This document shows, one piece after another, positions 15,005 to 23,046 of a stretch of 25,324 nucleotides of DNA. The translations under genes and the position numbers were made by a program. Source of the stretch: Thermoguttaceae bacterium. GTDB lineage: Bacteria; Planctomycetota; Planctomycetia; Pirellulales; Thermoguttaceae. Below the pieces are notes generated by a model. It saw only the letters and a list, made by a program, of their open reading frames with translations. It was not told where the DNA came from and searched no databases. The stretch is taken from NCBI GenBank assembly GCA_017454585.1, contig JAFTCU010000243.1, positions 1 to 25,324 on the forward strand. The letters are read 5' to 3'. How positions within the stretch are numbered: position 1 is the first letter of the stretch; each line of letters begins with the position of its first letter.

Positions 15005-16963
15005 TTAATGAATTTTGATTTGTAAATCGTCGCCGATGAAATAGGAAATTCCGGGTTTGAATTCCATTCGGTCGGAGAGCTGGATCGGGTCGCCGAGATA
15101 ATTGTACGCTTCGGTAACGGTCCCGGCGAGGATCTTCACGCCGTATTCGCTCGGAAGGCCCGGCGTCCAGACGGCGTAACCGGTTTTTCCGTCGGGGCGT
15201 TTCCACGAAAGGACGCAAAGGCGGTTTTCGTCCTGGAAAAGTTCACCCGGAAGGTCCACCGACCCGGCGGGACGCGCCGCGGTCAGCGTCTTGTACGCGA
15301 TGTAACCCGATTTGGGGGTGAGGTCGCGGTGGGTGATCCCGAAATGCGATTCCGGGTCCACGTCATCACGCTCTGGCGCCTGGAACTCGTAGCAGAAGTA
15401 ACGCTCCACGCCGTTGGAAAGCGCGAGCAGGATCGCCTGGCTCAGGAAAACTCCCTGATTTTCGGGCACGCACCGGTTGGTGTTCGCAATCGAGTCGCCC
15501 ATGACGGCGCTCACGACGATTTTTCCTTTCCAGTCGCTTCCGAAATGGTAGATCGCGGCGGCAGGAGCGTCAAACGCCTCGTCCTTCTTCGGGCCGTCCG
15601 TCCATTTCGAGTCGGCGGGGACGAAAAGCGGCTCGAACGAGTCGCCCTCTTTCAGTTTGGCGTCCGTGAAGAAACGTCCCCCTGGCGTCCTGGCGATCGG
15701 GTACGCGGCCAGAGCTTCCGCCGCGCCCGGGGCGAACGTCAGATCGGACTTTTCCGGCGTGCCTTTTTGCGTCCACCACGCGATCCAGTGGACGCGGAAC
15801 GAGTTGGCGAGCTGAATGTTCGAGTACGGATTTTTGGCCCGGTCCCAAATGCCCGCTTCGGTCGGCTCCATGGCATAGTAGAACGGCACGCCGCCCGTGA
15901 GGATCAGCGTTCCGCCGTCACGCACATACGCGCGCAGATCGTCCGCCAGCGGGGTCGGAAAATCCTCACCCGGCGGCAAAATCAGAACCGGGCGGGTTTT
16001 CGGGTCCAGCCCCTTGAGCATGGGGAGCGTGAGAGTTTCCACCTGCGAGCCGGCCGGGAGGAGGTTTTTCCACGTCGGCGAGTCGATCCCGAAGGACGGT
16101 GGGTAATTCCCGTCGCACACGACGCAGATCGGGCCGTTTACGCCGCCCGGGAAGCACTTTTTCAGCGCGCCGCCCAGAAACGCCTTGAGACTTTTCCCCA
16201 AAACCGGGGGCGTGGCCCAGCCCATTTCCGTGATCCAGCACGGTTTGTCCGCGCCGGTGTACTGGATCGTCAGGTCGTGGAACTTCTGAATGTCGCCGAG
16301 GAACTTTTGCATGGCCGAAAAGGACGTCAGCCCGCCACGGTACGGGTGAATATTAATGACGTCGAAGTACTTCCCGGCGCCGGCTTTCAGCGACTTTTCG
16401 TAATACTCGACCGGAACGCCCGCCAGACCACCATAGACGACGATCAGAGCCGGGTCGATTTTCTTGATCTCCTCGTACGTGATTTTGAGGAACTGCGCGT
16501 AATCCTCTGCGTTTGGCTCAACCTTCCAGAAACCTTTGAGGTTTTCTTCGTTCCAGACCTCCCAGCAGCGGATGCGGTCTTTGTAACGCGTCACGACCTG
16601 ACGCACGTACTCGAGCCACTCTTTCGGGTGTTCATGGGATGGGGTGGCCCAAGCGGTCGTGTAGTCGAGAATGGGGAGGATCGTGATCCCGTGCTTCTCC
16701 GCCTGGTCCAGCAAGTAGTCCAAATGCTCGAAGTGCCACGTTCCCTGGGGATGCTCGATCCCGGACCACGAGAAGTCGGCGCGGGCCCACGTGATCCCCG
16801 CCTCGCGCATCTTGATCAGGTTGGCGGGGATGAGTTGATGTTCCTCTCCGCCAGCCAAATGGGCACAGACCCCGTAGGGTTCCGAGGCGATGCTTTTTGC
16901 GCAGAGTGGGAGGCAAAGGAGCGGGAAAATCAGAAAAAAGCGAAGGAAATGGTTCATGGTCAT
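15005..16963 (-). CDS. Secreted clan GH-A glycoside hydrolase (GH39/GH5-like) with inserted amidotransferase-like domain
   Basis: 652 residues: signal peptide (about 1-27) and a (beta/alpha)8 clan GH-A barrel. The acid/base is Glu139 in EVWNEEN and the nucleophile is Glu246 in ITEMGW, at the ends of strands 4 and 7 as expected for a retaining enzyme. Residues about 276-500 interrupt the barrel with a Rossmann-like segment resembling the class I glutamine amidotransferase-like domain of GH42-type proteins: PICVVCDG, later PVLILPPGEDFPTPLADDLR (in part) and GGTLILTGG. The barrel then resumes with FCYEFQAPERDDVDPESHFG and PKSGYIAYKTL (520-560), typical of strand 8. A small beta domain ends the protein. 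Exo-acting beta-glycosidase activity on oligosaccharides is likely; substrate is unknown. The ATG at 16963 lacks a Shine-Dalgarno; its leader is pyrimidine-rich. A second ATG lies at 16957. Confidence 0.83.
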   Translation of the reverse strand: MTMNHFLRFFLIFPLLCLPLCAKSIASEPYGVCAHLAGGEEHQLIPANLIKMREAGITWARADFSWSGIEHPQGTWHFEHLDYLLDQAEKHGITILPILDYTTAWATPSHEHPKEWLEYVRQVVTRYKDRIRCWEVWNEENLKGFWKVEPNAEDYAQFLKITYEEIKKIDPALIVVYGGLAGVPVEYYEKSLKAGAGKYFDVINIHPYRGGLTSFSAMQKFLGDIQKFHDLTIQYTGADKPCWITEMGWATPPVLGKSLKAFLGGALKKCFPGGVNGPICVVCDGNYPPSFGIDSPTWKNLLPAGSQVETLTLPMLKGLDPKTRPVLILPPGEDFPTPLADDLRAYVRDGGTLILTGGVPFYYAMEPTEAGIWDRAKNPYSNIQLANSFRVHWIAWWTQKGTPEKSDLTFAPGAAEALAAYPIARTPGGRFFTDAKLKEGDSFEPLFVPADSKWTDGPKKDEAFDAPAAAIYHFGSDWKGKIVVSAVMGDSIANTNRCVPENQGVFLSQAILLALSNGVERYFCYEFQAPERDDVDPESHFGITHRDLTPKSGYIAYKTLTAARPAGSVDLPGELFQDENRLCVLSWKRPDGKTGYAVWTPGLPSEYGVKILAGTVTEAYNYLGDPIQLSDRMEFKPGISYFIGDDLQIKIH

Positions 16964-17048
16964 GGATCAGATGAAGAAAGGAGGGGGGGAAGGGGGAATA
17001 AAAAAATCCATTGGCTAAACACTTTACCAGTCCCGCCTCAAAACGTGA

Positions 17049-17165
17049 TTTAAACACGGATTTTCACGGATTTAATGGATTCAAAGGATTTTTCAGGAAA
17101 GATTTTTCCTTTTTTCTTTAAAAATCTGTGTAAATCCTTTTAATCCGTGAAAATCCGTGTTTAAA
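17049..17165. repeat. Long inverted repeat with 24-bp perfect arms
   Basis: The arm at 17049-17072 (TTTAAACACGGATTTTCACG followed by GATT) is exactly complementary to 17142-17165, with 69 bases between. Beyond the perfect 24 bp the arms stay similar for about 20 more bases, so the full hairpin arms are about 45 bases. Each arm contains two CACGGATTT-like units, giving four in all. It sits between the LamG gene stop (17205) and the GH-A gene start (16963). As RNA from the minus strand it would fold into a strong stem and could end or protect the LamG transcript. It resembles dispersed intergenic repeats seen in many bacteria. Confidence 0.75.
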
Positions 17166-17204
17166 TGGAGTTTTGAAGCGGAATTCGTTTCGTGTTTTAT
17201 TGGT

Positions 17205-19394
17205 TTACTTCCGGCGGAGCAGGCCCAGACCTGCGAACAGGAGCAGGGCGAGCGCCCACGCGGCCGGTTCAGGAACTTCCGAGCCGGTAATCGCGAAATT
17301 GTCAAAGCCGACGTACGCGTTTGTACCTGCGGCAAACAGCGAGGCGACCACACCATTGGGGTCCCAGTCCGTCGAGAACGTGTACTCGTTTGAGTCCAGT
17401 TTCAGCGTGAAGTCCGTGCCGGAATCGGTCGCTTCGGCGCTCATGAGCATCTGCGTCTGGAAGTAGTCACCGAGGTACAGATCGGCGGAATTTCCAGAGA
17501 ACGCGATGGGGGTCCCGTCTTTTGCCAGACCCGTCACGGTGAGACCTTCCCAGGCGAGCGTCCAGTTGCCGTCATCCCGCTGGGAGACCGTGATGTATTC
17601 CTGGCCGTCCAGCGCCGTGAGTTTCAGCCCGCCTTCCGTGTTGGGGGAGGAAAAGTTCATCGAGTCACGAACCACCGCGACTTGCAGTCCGTCCAAAGCG
17701 TATTTCGTTGGCCACTGAACGTCGGCTGCGCCCGTAATGCCCAACAGGCCGAGATTTTTGACGGTACTGGTGGCAGGGGCAACGGAATAATTGGTTTCGG
17801 TCTTTTGGGTGAAAGCAGAACCCGAACCGGTTTTATTCCAACCCTCGAGGGAGCCATCCGAGAAATCACACACGATCGGCACTTCTGTCTGGGGGGCCCC
17901 CGGGCGGATCAACTGCGCCGAGTCGAACAGGACGTTTACGTAACCCACACCGTTTGTGTCGTTTGTTCCCCAGCTCTGGCCGTTGATGATGAGGGAAACG
18001 TCACTTCCCATAGTGCTTGTGGCCGTTCCGACCAGTTTCCCGTCGGCGTACATCCAGATGTTGGTTCCGTCATACTTCATGGTCATATTATGGAACCCCT
18101 TGTCGTCGGTGTTCCCAAAGGAAAACCCCTGGTTTGTTCCTCCGTCCACATTGTAGGACCATCTATTTCCGCCTTCCGTATTTTGGGCGAAATGGACGTA
18201 GTGGCTTGTGTCCTTGAAAAGCCAAATAGCGGAACGCGCGTCTCGATTGGAATTATCCATGAGGACGCGGTCCACGCTGAAAATGAGCGGATTTTCCGGG
18301 GTGGCATTGTAGGTCCCGGCGCTCTGAAGGGCTGCGCCGCTCCAGTGGGCGGACGTGCTGTCTCCGAACGTGCCGTTGATTTTCAGCAGGCTGTTGGTCG
18401 TGCCGTAATCGGAAGCGCCGACGATGGACGCTTCAATGTTGGAAGTATAGGCCCCTGCGCGGTTTTCAAGGCCCATTTCTTTTACGTTCCAGGTGATCGC
18501 GCCGTCCCCCTGCGTCCAGGTTTGGCCTTTCGTCAGGGTTTGGGACGTGGTGTTAAAATCAGAAAGATTGGTGATTTTCCCATTGCTGGCGGCCTGCTGG
18601 GCGGCGCGCTTTGCCGCCATCGGTTCAGACAGGCTGATCCGGTAAGCCTCCTGGATCTGCGCGGTAGTCAGTGCGGAGTTGTGGACCGCCACCTGGTCGA
18701 TCGAGCCGGGCCAGGCTTCGTTCGTGGCCGAATTACCGCCGATTTTCAGGGCAACGGAGTTCAAAGCCGCATTCGGGATGGTACCGGAAGCATTTTGGAC
18801 TCCATTGACGTAAGTCGTGAGCTTATTTCCAGCCTTGGTGATCGTAAAGAACTGCCATTCATCGGCATTCGTAGAAAGCCCTGTACTAACGCCGATGCTT
18901 CCTCCCCCATTCTTGTAATTATAGTACTGGGCGGAGCCAGTCATCACTTTGAAAAAGTTATGCTCTTGGGTGTCTGAACTCGAGTTTCTGTCACCGATAA
19001 TAATCGAGTTTCCATAGCCGCTGCTGTACGCAGACCCCACTTTGACCCACAGGGAATACGTGAAATCGGAAGCCATTTCCGTTGAGGTCGGATCATTCCC
19101 GAGCGTGGGGATCGATCCAAGAGAAATGTTCGCGCCCTTATTCGCTGCAGAAGGCGTGAACTGCCAGACGTAAGACTGACGCTTCTCGTCGTACACGCGG
19201 GTGGCGTAGGTGCCGGTGGTATCGGCGACGTTCAACGTGCCGTCCGTCAATCCGGTCCAGAATCCCGAAGAATCCGTGCCGGCGGTTTTTTCCAGCCCGG
19301 TCGTACCGTCAAAATTCCACACGGCAACCAGTTCCGCGCGGGCGGTCATCAGGAAACTGAACGTAAACAGGAACGCAAGGGCAAACTTTTTCAT
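17205..19394 (-). CDS. LamG-domain surface protein with PEP-CTERM tail (paralog 2)
   Basis: 729 residues: signal peptide (MKKFALAFLF..., cleavage near ARA), an N-terminal LamG/concanavalin-like domain beginning ELVAVWNFDG and closing with IDQVAVHNSALTTAQIQEAY, a second beta-sandwich with FHNMTMKYDGTNIWMYADGK and VNVLFDSAQLIRP, a third beta-rich domain, and a PEP-CTERM tail (VPEPAAWALALLLFAGLGLL, then RRK). It should be exported and processed by an exosortase-type enzyme. LamG folds often bind or cleave glycans, but no catalytic residues are evident, so binding is the likelier role. ATG 19394 is chosen: AAAGGAAC stands before it and the signal peptide begins there; an upstream in-frame start at 19418 would add eight residues. 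It has its own perfect promoter (19442-19469) and follows a close paralog. Confidence 0.9.
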   Translation of the reverse strand: MKKFALAFLFTFSFLMTARAELVAVWNFDGTTGLEKTAGTDSSGFWTGLTDGTLNVADTTGTYATRVYDEKRQSYVWQFTPSAANKGANISLGSIPTLGNDPTSTEMASDFTYSLWVKVGSAYSSGYGNSIIIGDRNSSSDTQEHNFFKVMTGSAQYYNYKNGGGSIGVSTGLSTNADEWQFFTITKAGNKLTTYVNGVQNASGTIPNAALNSVALKIGGNSATNEAWPGSIDQVAVHNSALTTAQIQEAYRISLSEPMAAKRAAQQAASNGKITNLSDFNTTSQTLTKGQTWTQGDGAITWNVKEMGLENRAGAYTSNIEASIVGASDYGTTNSLLKINGTFGDSTSAHWSGAALQSAGTYNATPENPLIFSVDRVLMDNSNRDARSAIWLFKDTSHYVHFAQNTEGGNRWSYNVDGGTNQGFSFGNTDDKGFHNMTMKYDGTNIWMYADGKLVGTATSTMGSDVSLIINGQSWGTNDTNGVGYVNVLFDSAQLIRPGAPQTEVPIVCDFSDGSLEGWNKTGSGSAFTQKTETNYSVAPATSTVKNLGLLGITGAADVQWPTKYALDGLQVAVVRDSMNFSSPNTEGGLKLTALDGQEYITVSQRDDGNWTLAWEGLTVTGLAKDGTPIAFSGNSADLYLGDYFQTQMLMSAEATDSGTDFTLKLDSNEYTFSTDWDPNGVVASLFAAGTNAYVGFDNFAITGSEVPEPAAWALALLLFAGLGLLRRK

Positions 19395-19403
19395 GAAAAA
19401 GTT
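19384..19403 (-). promoter_or_regulatory. Start codon inside a 20-base perfect palindrome (LamG paralog 2)
   Basis: AACTTTTTCATGAAAAAGTT is its own reverse complement and is centred on the start codon (19394-19392). In RNA it can fold into an 8-bp A/U-rich stem with CAUG as the loop and overlaps the GGAAC part of the ribosome binding site. The other LamG paralog has the same 16-base core at 21829-21844. A translation control role is possible but not shown. Confidence 0.4.
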
Positions 19404-19441
19404 CCTTTTAAAAATCAAATCAGGTTAAGTCATTAATTCTT

Positions 19442-19469
19442 ATTATATTCTGGCCCCCGGGTTTGTCAA
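19442..19469 (-). promoter_or_regulatory. Perfect sigma70-type promoter of LamG paralog 2
   Basis: On the minus strand TTGACA (19469-19464) and TATAAT (19447-19442) are 16 bases apart. Transcription should start near 19435, giving a leader of about 40 bases. An A-rich tract upstream (19470-19520) shares the block AAAAAAGTCGAAATT with the promoter region of LamG paralog 1. Confidence 0.88.
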
Positions 19470-19606
19470 GGAAATATTGGCAAAAAAACCTGAAAAAAGT
19501 CGAAATTGAGAAAAAAGAAAGACGAACGTGTTCCTCGCCGCTGGCCCAATGAACGCGCCCGGAATGATCGAACCGACGAAGAAAGGGAAGGGGGAGAGAG
19601 TATTTT

Positions 19607-19649
19607 CTCAAGGCTCATTTCCCCAAACGACGGAGAAACGAGCCTTGAG
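19607..19649 (-). terminator. Strong stem-loop after LamG paralog 1
   Basis: CTCAAGGCTC (19607-19616) and GAGCCTTGAG (19640-19649) are perfectly complementary. The stem can extend inward through TTCcCC and GGaGAA with mismatches. On the minus strand it begins 20 bases past the stop codon. No T run follows, so it may be a Rho-assisted stop or an mRNA 3' end stabiliser. I see nothing else in 19500-19600. Confidence 0.5.
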
Positions 19650-19668
19650 CCAAGAGCTTTTTTGAAAT

Positions 19669-21837
19669 TTACTTCTTCCGGCGGACCAGGCCCAGACCCG
19701 CGAACAGGAGCAGGGCGAGCGCCCACGCGGCCGGTTCAGGAACTTCCGAGCCGGAAACCGCGAAATCGTCAAAGCCGATGTAGGCGTTCGTGCCCAGAGC
19801 ATACAGCGAGGTGTACACTCCAGAGGGGTCCCAGTTCGTCGAGAACGTGTACTCGTTCGAGTCAAGACTCAGAGTGAAGTCGGTGCCGGAATCGGTCGCT
19901 TCCGCGCTCACGACCATTTGAGTCTGGAAGAAGTCACCCAGGTACAGGTCCGCGGAATTCCCGGTGATCGTGATGGGCGTTCCGTCTTTTTCGATGCCCG
20001 TCACGGTGAGACCTTCCCAGGCGAGCGCCCAGTTACCGTCATCCCGCTGGGAGACCGTGATATATTCCTGACCGTTGAGGGACGCAATTTTCAGCCCGCC
20101 TTCGGTCTGGGGGGATGAAAAATCGAAGGAGTCACGCACCACCGCGGCTTGCAGCCCGTTCAGGTCGTATTTCGTGGGCCACTGTGCGTCAGCCGTTCCA
20201 TTGATGCTCAATTTTCCGGTGTTCGTGGTGTTCATCTTCGTGGAAGCCGTGCCGGAGCCGGTTACATTCCAGCCGTTGGTGGTTCCGTCGGAGAAATCGC
20301 ACACGACCGGCACTGCCGTCTGGGCGGCCACTGGACGAATGACCTGCGCCGAGTCGAACAGAACGTTCACGTAACCCTGAGCCGTTGCGCTGTTCGAGCC
20401 CCAGCTCTGGCCGTTGATGATGAGATAAACGTCTTTGCCCAAGGTGGAACTGCTCGTCTTTCCGACCAGTTTGCCGTCGGCGTACATCCAGATGTTGGTT
20501 CCGTCGTACTTCAGCGCCATGTTGTGGAAACCGAGGTCGTCATCATAGTTAAAGGAACTTCCGCCGCCGGTGCTGTCCACGTTGTAGGTCCAGCGGTTCT
20601 GGTTTTCCGTGTTCTGTGAGAAATGAATATAATGGTCTGTGTCCTTCATGAGCCAGATGCTGGAACGCGCGTGGGTGGTGGAAAAATCGAGGCTGAGACG
20701 GTCCACGCTGAAAATGAGCGGATTTTCCGGCGTGGCTTCGTAAGTCGAGGTGCTCTGGAGACCCACGCCGGTCCAGTGATACGACGTGCTTTCGCCGAAC
20801 GTGCCGGAGATTTTCAGCACGTTATTGGTCGTGCCGTACTCTTCCCCTCCGACGATGGCCCCTTCGATGTTGGAATGCCACGCGCCGCTGCGGTTTTCCA
20901 GGCCGAACTCTTTTACGTTCCACGTGATCGCGCCGTCACCCTGCGTCCAGGTTTGGCCTTTCGTCAGGGGTTGGGAACTGGTGTTGAAATCGGAAAGATT
21001 CGTGATTTTCCCGTTGCCGGCGGCCACCTGACCCGCCCGTTTGAGCGCCGTCGGTTCGGACAGGCTGATATTGTAAGCGTCTTTGACCTGCGCCGCCGTC
21101 AGCGCACTGTTGTGGACCGCCACCTGGTCAAGCGAGCCGGGCCAGTTTTCGTTCGTAACGGCTTCACCGGCGAGTTTCAGTTCAACAGATTCGAGCGTGA
21201 CACCGGTCACGTCTGCAGGGGTGCCCACAGCATTGCCATTGAGGTAGGCTTGAATCGTAGTACCTGCTTTGGTGATCGTTACGTACTGCCAGGCGTCTGT
21301 GGTACTGGAAATACCGGGATTGGTACGCTTGATGTCATTTGTTGAGTTTGAATTTACGTACTCAAGCCCAGATGGTGTGACTTTGAAAAAATTATACGTA
21401 TTTGTGTAACCACCGTAAGCATTGCGGTCCCCAAAAATGAGGTTGGTCCCGTAAGAGCCCGTTGAATAGATATCCGGGTCCGATTTGACCCAAAGAGAGA
21501 TCGTAAAGTCAGATGCCTGAGTCGTTGAACTGGGATCCGTGCCAAGTTGGGGGATCATGCCGAGTTTGATGAAACCGCCTTTACTATTGTTTTCCGGCGT
21601 GAATTTCCAGACGTAAGATTGGCGCACGTCATCGAACACACGGGTGACGAATGAATCGTTATTATCAGCGACATAACGAGTGCCATCCGTCAATTCATTC
21701 CAAAAACCGGTGGAATCGGTCCCGGCGGTCTTTTCCAGCCCGGTTTCACCGTCAAAATTCCATACCGCGACCAGTTCGGCGCGGGCGCTCATGATGAAAG
21801 TAAACGTAAACAGTATTACAAGGGTGAGCTTTTTCAT
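19669..21837 (-). CDS. LamG-domain surface protein with PEP-CTERM tail (paralog 1)
   Basis: 722 residues with the same plan as the gene downstream: signal peptide (MKKLTLVILF..., ARA cleavage), LamG-like domain (about 21-250: ELVAVWNFDG to SLDQVAVHNSALTAAQVKDAY), second beta-sandwich (about 265-510: FHNMALKYDGTNIWMYADGK, VNVLFDSAQVIRP), third beta domain, and PEP-CTERM tail (VPEPAAWALALLLFAGLGLV, then RRKK). Identity to the paralog is high from the second domain on and lower in the first. Surface glycan binding is the likely role; no catalytic residues are recognised. ATG 21837 is preferred over the upstream frame start at 21864, since AAAAGGAAC precedes it. It has its own perfect promoter (21884-21911) and is the first gene of the minus-strand block. 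Confidence 0.9.
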   Translation of the reverse strand: MKKLTLVILFTFTFIMSARAELVAVWNFDGETGLEKTAGTDSTGFWNELTDGTRYVADNNDSFVTRVFDDVRQSYVWKFTPENNSKGGFIKLGMIPQLGTDPSSTTQASDFTISLWVKSDPDIYSTGSYGTNLIFGDRNAYGGYTNTYNFFKVTPSGLEYVNSNSTNDIKRTNPGISSTTDAWQYVTITKAGTTIQAYLNGNAVGTPADVTGVTLESVELKLAGEAVTNENWPGSLDQVAVHNSALTAAQVKDAYNISLSEPTALKRAGQVAAGNGKITNLSDFNTSSQPLTKGQTWTQGDGAITWNVKEFGLENRSGAWHSNIEGAIVGGEEYGTTNNVLKISGTFGESTSYHWTGVGLQSTSTYEATPENPLIFSVDRLSLDFSTTHARSSIWLMKDTDHYIHFSQNTENQNRWTYNVDSTGGGSSFNYDDDLGFHNMALKYDGTNIWMYADGKLVGKTSSSTLGKDVYLIINGQSWGSNSATAQGYVNVLFDSAQVIRPVAAQTAVPVVCDFSDGTTNGWNVTGSGTASTKMNTTNTGKLSINGTADAQWPTKYDLNGLQAAVVRDSFDFSSPQTEGGLKIASLNGQEYITVSQRDDGNWALAWEGLTVTGIEKDGTPITITGNSADLYLGDFFQTQMVVSAEATDSGTDFTLSLDSNEYTFSTNWDPSGVYTSLYALGTNAYIGFDDFAVSGSEVPEPAAWALALLLFAGLGLVRRKK

Positions 21838-21883
21838 GAAAAAGTTCCTTTTCGAAATGAACAAAACAAATGTCGTAACAGTA

Positions 21884-21911
21884 ATTATATTTGAGAGGCC
21901 TGGTTTGTCAA
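21884..21911 (-). promoter_or_regulatory. Perfect sigma70-type promoter of LamG paralog 1
   Basis: On the minus strand TTGACA (21911-21906) and TATAAT (21889-21884) are 16 bases apart, and the -35 box continues as TTGACAAACC, as at the paralog (AACCC) and the DUF1559 gene (AACGG). An A/T-rich tract (21912-21960) lies upstream. The expected leader is about 40 bases. Confidence 0.88.
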
Positions 21912-22048
21912 GAAAATTTTTCCAAAAAAGTCAAAAAAAGTCGAAATTCAAGAAAAAATAACAGCTTGACGATTAAGAATCAGGAATAAAGGGCAGCAAA
22001 TTCACCCTAAACGAACTTAATAGAATCGCTGAAATTGGATTCAGAAAT

Positions 22049-22993
22049 ATGAAACACACCGCACCACCCGAAGGCGTACTTCTCCTTAAACGTAAAGGTC
22101 ACAAAGAACATCATCGTAAAAAAACGGTTCATTTCCGGTACTGGTTTTGGAGTATTTTGTTGCTTACCATAATATGTGGTTCCAGTTATCTTGGAATGGA
22201 GTATTATCTGAAACAGACAAGCACTGTACGGATACGCGAAGAAGTAATCGACAGCATGCAAGCCATTGTCGCGGCACTGGACGAATACCACCGTGTGAAT
22301 AAAGCATACCCGCCAGCGTACACCAAGGACAAAGCAGGAAACAAGTTACTGAGCTGGCGCGTGCTCATTCTTCCCTATTTCCTTGATGGTAACGGTAACC
22401 CCAAATATCAGGAACTCTACGACTCGTTTAACCTGAACCAGCCGTGGGATGGAGCTGATAACAAGGGCCTGCTCTCAAAAATGCCGCACGAGTATCGTTC
22501 ACCAATGAGTCATCACAGTATTAATGATGAAAACGCGAACTACCTGACGAATTATCTGGCGGTTGTGGGAGAGGATACTGTATTCCCGACCGATCTTGCA
22601 TCGGTCAGCAAAGCGCGAATCACTGACCCGCTTGAGAGTACTGTGGCAGTCATTGAGACCTCGGACGAGGACGCGGTTTACTGGACGAAACCCGATGATT
22701 TCGAGTTTGACCCACTTAACCCGGATACCGCTGAGCCAGGTACATTTCAGAATATGCTCGTTTGCGGAATGTGTGACGGCCAGGTAAAAATCTTCCCCAT
22801 TTCAGGCGCGGCAGCAGATCTTTTCAAAACACGTCCACGGCTCTCGACAGAAGAACTGCGTGAGAGGAATCCATGGACAAAGCTCTTCGTGCGAAACAAT
22901 GACTCGCCGGAACTGATAAAGGAAGAAACCCCGCAAGAAAATAAAGAACCCGCAGAGGTGCAGGAAGAATACCGCCCCGGCGGAGGAAAATGA
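22049..22993 (+). CDS. Membrane-anchored DUF1559-type protein without prepilin leader
   Basis: 314 residues: a basic cytoplasmic N-terminus (KRKGHKEHHRKK), one membrane helix (about 31-50) and an exported domain. Residues about 80-155 match the planctomycete DUF1559-type pattern (EYHRVNKAYPPAYTKDKAGN, LLSWRVLILPYF, LYDSFNLNQPWD, NKGLLSKMPHEYRSP), and CGMCDGQVKIFP near 247-258 resembles its C-terminal D-G box. The last 45 residues are Glu/Pro-rich and probably disordered. There is no prepilin cleavage site, so it is a permanently anchored variant. Role unknown. No Shine-Dalgarno is seen before ATG 22049; the gene is less GC-rich than its neighbours. It is divergent from LamG paralog 1 and ends just before a bidirectional terminator. 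Confidence 0.82.
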   Translation: MKHTAPPEGVLLLKRKGHKEHHRKKTVHFRYWFWSILLLTIICGSSYLGMEYYLKQTSTVRIREEVIDSMQAIVAALDEYHRVNKAYPPAYTKDKAGNKLLSWRVLILPYFLDGNGNPKYQELYDSFNLNQPWDGADNKGLLSKMPHEYRSPMSHHSINDENANYLTNYLAVVGEDTVFPTDLASVSKARITDPLESTVAVIETSDEDAVYWTKPDDFEFDPLNPDTAEPGTFQNMLVCGMCDGQVKIFPISGAAADLFKTRPRLSTEELRERNPWTKLFVRNNDSPELIKEETPQENKEPAEVQEEYRPGGGK

Positions 22994-23005
22994 TTGCCGC
23001 AGGTT

Positions 23006-23044
23006 AAAAATCGGGAGTAACGAAGGCATTACTCCCGTATTTTT
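23006..23044. terminator. Bidirectional Rho-independent terminator
   Basis: CGGGAGTAA (23012-23020) and TTACTCCCG (23029-23037) form a perfect 9-bp stem with an 8-base loop. On + it is followed by TATTTTT (23038-23044); on - the stem is followed by ATTTTT (23011-23006). It therefore serves both convergent genes, the DUF1559-type gene and the PduS-like gene, whose stop codon at 23047 is three bases away. Confidence 0.88.
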
Positions 23045-23046
23045 AT

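Noticed and set aside
15329..17053. 574-codon open frame on + opposite the GH-A gene
   Set aside because: The composition is Arg/Val-rich with no motif, and the opposite strand has a signal peptide and both catalytic glutamates.
17049..17165. CRISPR-like repetition of CACGGATT units
   Set aside because: The units are short, few and arranged as a single inverted pair, with no regular spacers and no cas genes.
21961..21988. Promoter for the 22049 gene based on TTGACG at 21966
   Set aside because: No acceptable -10 hexamer follows at 15-18 bases, so I did not list it as a feature.
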